A stretch of 64,000 nucleotides of DNA. Origin: Xylophilus ampelinus (GTDB lineage: Bacteria > Pseudomonadota > Gammaproteobacteria > Burkholderiales > Burkholderiaceae_C). The notes below the pieces were generated by a model. That model was not told where the DNA came from, ran no database searches, and saw nothing but the letters and a program-made list of their open reading frames with translations. The DNA lies in assembly GCF_901875635.1 (NCBI RefSeq), contig NZ_CABFMN010000139.1, positions 69,278 to 133,277 of the forward strand. Reading direction: 5' to 3'. Positions 59,707 through 64,000 of this stretch are shown here, piece after piece. How positions within the stretch are numbered: the first letter of the stretch is position 1; every line of letters begins with the position of its first letter. Made by a program: the position numbers and the translations under genes.

Positions 59707-60810
59707 CTACGTAGCAGGTTTCTTCGCGCGTGGATTTTTCGGTGCGCCGGCGCTGGTCGTCTGTCGGGCTTCCAGTTGGCGCAGGGCCGCGGCCGTCGCT
59801 GCCTGGTGCTCGCGCAGTTGCGTGATCGCGCGCTCGGCCTGTTCGCCCTGACGCTGCAGTTGCGCGGCCAGGTCCTGCGCGCGCCCGTCCGCGCCGGCGG
59901 CCCGCTCGCGCCAGGTGGCTAGTTCGATCTGCAGGGCCTGTGCCTGCTGCGCAGCCGCGGATTCCACCTCGCGGCGAATGCCTTGCTCCTGATGCAGCGC
60001 CTGCTGCGCCGCGAGGAAGGAGGTGCGCGCGGCTTCTGCGTCGGCCGCATGCGCTTTCTGGGCCTTGGCCAATTCGGCCGCCACCTTGGCCGTGGCCATG
60101 CGCTCGCGGTCGACCTCGGTCAGCAGCCGCTGCTCGTGCACGCGCTGCCGCTTCTCGGCGTCCTCGGCCGCGCGCTGCTGCTGAGCGAGCGCCATCCCCA
60201 TGGTCTCGCGCAGCGCCTCCTTGCTGCCCATGGCGTCCTCGAGCGCCTTGCGCAGGCGCCGCACCTCGGCCTCGGTGTCGGCCAAGCGCCGCGCGGCATC
60301 CTGCTGCTGAGCGTGCAGCTGCTCCTGCATGGTTGTGAGGGCCTGTTTAGCGGCGACAAGCGCCTCGTCGAGCTTCGCGCGGGTCTGCTCGAACGAAATC
60401 TCACGCTGCTGAAGCTCGGCTTGCTGCTCGACCAGGGCGGCGCGCTCGAGTTCGAGCGTGCGCCGCTCGGCTTCGGTCGCTTGACGCTGCGCCAGTTCGG
60501 CCTCGCGCCGCGCCACGGCCCAGAACTGCTCGGCGGCCTGGACCACGGCCAGCGGCGGGCCGTCGACTGGCGCGCGTGATTCCGGCGCCGTGACGCCGAC
60601 CAGGCGCTGCGGTAACCGTGCGAACCATTCGTCCAGCAGCCGGCTCACGGTGTTGGGCGAGCCGCCGCCCATGTGCAGGCGCACGCGCTCGATGGTGGGC
60701 TTCAGGCCTTGCGCGATCAGCGCGTCAGCGGCAGCGCAGACATCCTCCAACTGGATGCCGGGGCGCCCGCGCCGCGCGGCGGGATTGGCTGTGGGGACGT
60801 GATCGATCAA
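59707..60810 (-). CDS. KfrA-like DNA-binding coiled-coil protein
   Basis: Protein of 367 residues. Residues about 15-75 form the KfrA-type N-terminal DNA-binding domain (GRPGIQLEDVCAAADALIAQ, then MGGGSPNTVSRLLDEW). Residues about 90-350 form a very long Ala/Gln/Glu-rich coiled coil, and the basic tail is KNPRAKKPAT. KfrA proteins are plasmid stability and transcription factors; chromosomal relatives occur next to tyrosine recombinases in mobile islands, as here. The TTG at 60810 is chosen because AAGGA lies eight bases upstream. It probably represses itself through sites in the divergent gap. Confidence 0.82.
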   Translation of the reverse strand: MIDHVPTANPAARRGRPGIQLEDVCAAADALIAQGLKPTIERVRLHMGGGSPNTVSRLLDEWFARLPQRLVGVTAPESRAPVDGPPLAVVQAAEQFWAVARREAELAQRQATEAERRTLELERAALVEQQAELQQREISFEQTRAKLDEALVAAKQALTTMQEQLHAQQQDAARRLADTEAEVRRLRKALEDAMGSKEALRETMGMALAQQQRAAEDAEKRQRVHEQRLLTEVDRERMATAKVAAELAKAQKAHAADAEAARTSFLAAQQALHQEQGIRREVESAAAQQAQALQIELATWRERAAGADGRAQDLAAQLQRQGEQAERAITQLREHQAATAAALRQLEARQTTSAGAPKNPRAKKPAT

Positions 60811-60880
60811 TGCGTGGTCCTTGAGTCGGTGTTGCTTACGGCTGGCGCAGTGGCGACACGCCGTTGCGAACGCGCATCTG

Positions 60881-60894
60881 GGTCACAAGTGACC
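60881..60894. promoter_or_regulatory. Perfect palindrome upstream of the kfrA-like gene
   Basis: GGTCACAAGTGACC has 6-bp arms and a 2-bp centre and lies 70-84 nt upstream of the TTG start at 60810. It is a candidate operator for KfrA-like autoregulation, by analogy with plasmid KfrA. Confidence 0.35.
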
Positions 60895-61026
60895 AACATT
60901 TCTGCCGACCTGGCCGGATTCGCCGGATGTTGAAGGTTCACGTCACGAATGTTGGAAATTCATGTCACCTGGGTCGTGGGTGCTGTGTGCATGGCGCGCA
61001 GGGAGGCTAATGGCGAGCCTGATTTT

Positions 61027-61054
61027 AGATACGATAAGGCAATTTATGAGACTC
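61027..61054. repeat. Possible Xer/tyrosine-recombinase-like core site, right
   Basis: AGATACGATAA, centre GGCAAT and TTATGAGACTC have the ATAA-N6-TTAT arrangement of dif-type cores. The site lies 59 nt before the recombinase start. Its reverse complement shares the CATAA/CC/TT pattern with the site at 59620-59647; the pair brackets the kfrA-like gene. Confidence 0.25.
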
Positions 61055-61112
61055 TAATACCGAGTTATTGGCTAATATCATACATAACAAGATAATAAAC
61101 ATTCAGAAAATC

Positions 61113-62390
61113 ATGGCCTCGGAATCTTCGTCTTCAGCTATGAGTCCAGCGGCGGTCGCGGCCCAAGTCGCGGTGGTGCCCGTGCTGCGCCCGGTGCTCG
61201 ATCCGGCCGTGCTGTCCGCGCTCACGCAAGACTCGGCGCGCGAGCTCATCCGCCAGGGCGAATCGGCCAACACCCGCGCGTCCTACCAGGCCGCCATGCG
61301 CTACTGGGCCGCGTGGTTTGCGGCGCGCTACGGCCAAGCCCTCGCGCTGCCCGTGCCGGTGCCGGTCGTGGTGCAGTTCATTGTCGATCACGCGGCGCGC
61401 GAGGCCGTCGAGGTGGCCGAGGTGGACGAGCCTGGAGCCGCCCGGGCGGAGGTCGGGTCCGCGGCCGCTGATGCGCACGCCGGTGTTGACGGCACGAAGG
61501 CCCACAAGAGGTCCGTCGCGAAAGCGCTCAAGAAAGCGCCAAGGAAATCCGCGGCGCTGGTGTTCGACCTGCCGCCCGAGATCGACGCGCTGCTGGTCGC
61601 CCAGGGCTACAAGGGCAAATGCGGCGCCTACGCCCTGGCCACCCTGGAGCACCGCGTGGCGGTGCTGTCCAAGGCGCACCAGAACCTCAATGTGGACAAC
61701 CCGTGCAACCACACCCAGGTGCGCGAGCTGATGAAAAGCGTGCGCAGCGGCCATGCCAAGCGCGGCGTCAAGCCCGACAAGAAGGACGCTCTCACCAAGG
61801 AGCCGCTGCAGGCGGTGCTGGCCACCTGCGACGACTCGCCGCGCGGCCTGCGCGATCGCGCCCTCCTCCTCTTTGGCTGGGCCAGCGGCGGGCGCCGGCG
61901 CTCGGAGATCGCCGGGGCCACCATGGAGAACCTGCGTAGCGCCGGCGCGCGCGGCTACCTCTACACGCTGGGGCACTCCAAGACCAACCAGGAAGGCGAG
62001 CTGCGGGCCGAGGACGACAAGCCGATCGCGGGCATGGCGGCGGCCGCGCTCGCACAGTGGCTGGAGCTCAGCGGCATCACCGAGGGGCCGATCTTTAGGC
62101 GCATCCTCAAAGGCGGGCGCATCCTGGAAGATGGCCTGGATCCGACGGCGGTGCGCAAGATCGTGCAGCAGCGCTGCCTGCAGGCGGGGCTGTCGGGGGA
62201 CTTCTCGGCGCATTCGCTGAGGTCCGGCTTCGTCACCGAGGCCGGCCGCCGGCGCATGGACACGGCCGACGCCATGGCCATGACCGGGCACCGCAACTTC
62301 GAGACCTTCATGGGGTACTACCGGGCCGAGGATCCGCTGAATCGGGAGGCGAGCCGGATGCTCGATGTCGACCCGGTGGCTGACTCCTAA
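61113..62390 (+). CDS. Tyrosine recombinase / site-specific integrase
   Basis: Integrase of 425 residues. The catalytic residues are visible: first Arg in ASGGRRRSEIAGA, His and Arg in SAHSLRSGF, His/Arg in MTGHRNFETFMGYYR with the nucleophilic Tyr in the same segment. The N-terminal SAM-like domain has ANTRASYQAAMRYWAAWF, followed by an Ala/Glu/Lys-rich insert near residues 100-150. The ATG at 61113 is chosen; a TTG at 61068 would add an AT-rich-coded leader. Next to a KfrA-like gene and a broken panC it marks a mobile island, but the attachment sites are not proven. Confidence 0.88.
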   Translation: MASESSSSAMSPAAVAAQVAVVPVLRPVLDPAVLSALTQDSARELIRQGESANTRASYQAAMRYWAAWFAARYGQALALPVPVPVVVQFIVDHAAREAVEVAEVDEPGAARAEVGSAAADAHAGVDGTKAHKRSVAKALKKAPRKSAALVFDLPPEIDALLVAQGYKGKCGAYALATLEHRVAVLSKAHQNLNVDNPCNHTQVRELMKSVRSGHAKRGVKPDKKDALTKEPLQAVLATCDDSPRGLRDRALLLFGWASGGRRRSEIAGATMENLRSAGARGYLYTLGHSKTNQEGELRAEDDKPIAGMAAAALAQWLELSGITEGPIFRRILKGGRILEDGLDPTAVRKIVQQRCLQAGLSGDFSAHSLRSGFVTEAGRRRMDTADAMAMTGHRNFETFMGYYRAEDPLNREASRMLDVDPVADS

Positions 62391-62469
62391 GACGGGGCGG
62401 CGAAAGAATCGTCAATGGCTGGAATGCTCACTGCGGCCCGTGGCGGCAGACTGAGCCACAATGTGCTCT

Positions 62470-63468
62470 ATGGCAACTGGTGACCAACTCAAGGCTCTCG
62501 TGCGCTCCCATGCGCAGGGTGACGATCGCCATTTCTATTCGGTGGCGATGCAAATGGCCGCCCGCGAAGCGAAGCAGGGTCACGGCAAGCTCGCGGAAGA
62601 ACTGCGGGAGTTGATCGACGCTGCCAAGGAACGCCAAGTGACACCGGGCGGCGGCGCCATCCCAATCGCTCGCCCGCGCGGCGAACTCGCCGGCTTGTTG
62701 ACGGCGTCCTATCCCACCCGAAAGCTGACCGACATGGTGCTGGCGCAGCCGGTTGAGGAAAGCCTGCAGCGCGTACTCAAGGAGCAACGCCATCTGTCCA
62801 AATTGCGCAGCCACGGGTTGCATCCAAGACGCAAGCTCTTGTTGGTGGGGCCTTCTGGCACCGGCAAGACCATGACGGCGTCGGCCTTGGCGGGGGAGCT
62901 CGGGATTCCATTGTTTGTCGTTCGACTCGATGCGTTGATCACGAAGTTCATGGGCGAAACGGCGGCGAAGCTTCGCCAAGTGTTCGACGCTGCCTCCTCT
63001 ACTCGAGGCGTCTATTTCTTCGATGAATTCGATGCGATTGGCAGCCATCGCGGAACCGCAAACGACGTTGGCGAGATTCGACGAATCTTGAACAGCTTCC
63101 TGCTGATGATTGAGCAGGACGAGTCGAATAGCTTGATTGTTGCCGCGACCAATCACCCCGGGATACTGGACGATGCCTTGTTTCGTCGCTTCGACGATGT
63201 CATTGAATACCACGTACCGAATCCAAAAGAGATCCAGGCGCTCCTTCGCATGCGACTGGCGCCCTACCTAAAGTCGTCCAAATCCATCAGAGAATTGGCC
63301 GCTGCGGCCGATGGCCTGAGTCATGCGGAGATCGCACGCGCGATGAACGATGCGATCAAAGAGACGGTCATGCATGACTTGGATGAGGTGTCGCCCGACA
63401 TGCTTGGGGCGCTCCTCCTTTCGAGGCAAAACGTCCGACAACGCTCCGCGGCGGCTCCCGTGAAATGA
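62470..63468 (+). CDS. AAA+ ATPase, partner of a subtilisin-like protease
   Basis: ATPase of 332 residues with Walker A GPSGTGKTMTA, Walker B VYFFDEFDAIG, sensor 1 VAATNHPGILDDALFRRFD and an N-terminal helical region (MATGDQLKALVRSHAQGDDR). This family usually stands directly upstream of an S8 subtilase, as here (15 nt). Such pairs occur in genomic islands and are suspected, not proven, to act in defence. Codon use is less GC-biased than in the catabolic island, suggesting transfer. The ATG at 62470 is preferred over 62461 because family members begin with MAT-DQLKAL. Confidence 0.82.
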   Translation: MATGDQLKALVRSHAQGDDRHFYSVAMQMAAREAKQGHGKLAEELRELIDAAKERQVTPGGGAIPIARPRGELAGLLTASYPTRKLTDMVLAQPVEESLQRVLKEQRHLSKLRSHGLHPRRKLLLVGPSGTGKTMTASALAGELGIPLFVVRLDALITKFMGETAAKLRQVFDAASSTRGVYFFDEFDAIGSHRGTANDVGEIRRILNSFLLMIEQDESNSLIVAATNHPGILDDALFRRFDDVIEYHVPNPKEIQALLRMRLAPYLKSSKSIRELAAAADGLSHAEIARAMNDAIKETVMHDLDEVSPDMLGALLLSRQNVRQRSAAAPVK

Positions 63469-63482
63469 CCTATCTGAGTTGA

Positions 63483-63924
63483 ATGGCCACACAAGAACCA
63501 CAAAGGCGCCCTCACCTCTTTCCAAACGAGACCCGCACTACCGAAGGCTATACGGCAAAAGGTGCCGGAGGGGGAGGTCAACCCAACATTCCCGCCCTTC
63601 CACGCGTGGAGCACGCTCAGGGTCTGCGAGCACAACTGGCGCATGTCGCCGATGCACAAGTGCAACTCGTCGCGCAGCAGCAAGCAGCAGCGGTGCAGTT
63701 GGCGGTAGGCGTTCAGATCGAGTTTGAGAGCCAGGCCGGTGTTGAGCTTGCCGCAGAGAGTCTCGCGAGAGACCAGCAGGGCATTGAACTGATGAATGTC
63801 CGTGCATACGACGACCGGGTGATGGCAACCGTCTTCGTGCCGCCGGGCAAGCTCGAGCACTTCGAGAAGCTGCTGACAGCCTACGAAGAGCAGCGCACTG
63901 ATTCGGCTGGACGCCCACGCGACT
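63483..63924 (+). pseudogene. N-terminal part of an S8 (subtilisin-like) peptidase, interrupted
   Basis: About 147 residues match the N-terminal domain of S8 peptidases that pair with AAA ATPases: RPHLFPNETRTTEGYTAKG, AGGGGQPNIPALPR, VQIEFESQAGVEL, IELMNVRAYDDRVMATVFVP and GKLEHFEKLLTAYEEQRT. The similarity stops after SAGRPRD, just before the catalytic Asp/His/Ser domain. The frame runs on into IS-like sequence and stops at 63974. The remainder may lie beyond an insertion outside the window. Without it, the ATPase-protease system should be inactive. Confidence 0.7.
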
Positions 63925-64000
63925 GTTGGCGCCGACCGGAAATTGAGCCAGTTATGCGGGTAGTACCGAAGTAAAAGTGAGCCAGGTGTTCAACCTACCC
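63925..64000. mobile_element. Probable insertion-sequence terminus (IS21-like repeats), partial
   Basis: Sequence beginning TGTTGGCG directly interrupts the subtilase frame. It contains the repeated octamer TGAGCCAG at 63945-63952 and 63979-63986 (34 bp apart), similar to the multiple terminal repeats of IS21-family elements. No transposase is in view because the window ends at 64000. Confidence 0.45.

Larger units (their letters stand above)
60811..61112. other. Divergent gap between kfrA-like and recombinase genes
   Basis: No gene is seen in this 302-bp gap. It holds a perfect palindrome GGTCACAAGTGACC at 60881-60894 and a direct repeat TTCACGTCAC (60937-60946) / TTCATGTCAC (60959-60968). 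It also has an AT-rich dif-like site at 61027-61054. The AT content rises sharply after 61020 compared with the island. Confidence 0.6.

Overview
The window is GC-rich (about 68-70 %) DNA that reads like a beta-proteobacterium of the order Burkholderiales. Three things point there: orphan Bug-type binding proteins, Liv-type ABC transporters, and paralogue-rich acyl-CoA catabolism. Positions 1 to about 59,300 form one dense catabolic island with eleven acyl-CoA dehydrogenase (ACAD) paralogues. From about 59,300 to the right edge lies accessory DNA: a panC fragment, a KfrA-like protein, a tyrosine recombinase, and an AAA ATPase with a truncated subtilase.

Layout. (A) 6408 to 1, minus strand: badH-badI-livF-livG-acyl-CoA ligase-livH-livM. 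(B) 6525-7496 Bug binding protein, divergent from a Baeyer-Villiger monooxygenase (7662-9581). (C) 13315 to 9571, minus: MmgE/PrpD-ACAD-MFS, divergent from a crotonase (13438-14226). (D) 23968 to 14303, minus, eight genes: fadH-like, four ACADs (including a PimC/PimD-like pair), a short-chain dehydrogenase (SDR), a crotonase and a second Bug protein. (E) 24140-27241, plus: transglutaminase-like, alpha/beta hydrolase, AMP-ligase homologue. (F) SDR homologue 28096-27275, divergent from thiolase-like/DUF35/ACAD/TauD (28153-31870). (G) 51315 to 31893, minus: about 15 closely packed genes, namely ACAD, thiolase, FadJ-like, two-subunit biotin carboxylase, two ACADs, MoxR, VWA, Nudix-MBL fusion, PaaI, AtuA-like, ACAD, MerR and hydrolase. 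(H) 51397-59277, plus: TetR, EtfB, EtfA, ACAD, CaiB, MmgE/PrpD, CitE-like, citryl-CoA-lyase-like.

How it may work (inference). The ABC, Bug and MFS transporters import organic acids and ligases make CoA thioesters. ACADs dehydrogenate them and pass electrons to the locally encoded EtfBA. BadH and BadI oxidise and hydrolytically open an alicyclic ring to a pimeloyl-type acyl-CoA, which a PimC/PimD-like pair could oxidise further. FadJ-like and thiolase complete beta-oxidation. The monooxygenase, AtuA-like protein, biotin carboxylase, DUF35/thiolase-like pair and CaiB-PrpD-CitE-CCL module suggest branched or terpenoid-type alicyclic substrates rather than plain fatty acids.

The most notable signal is a recurrent palindrome, CTAACNNNNGTTAG, at seven intergenic positions, including nearly every divergent promoter and the promoter of the only TetR gene. 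This suggests that one repressor controls the whole island. Part of the accessory end is broken: a truncated reading frame is joined to a panC 3' fragment, and a subtilase gene is interrupted next to an IS-like terminus. I found no tRNA, rRNA or CRISPR array.
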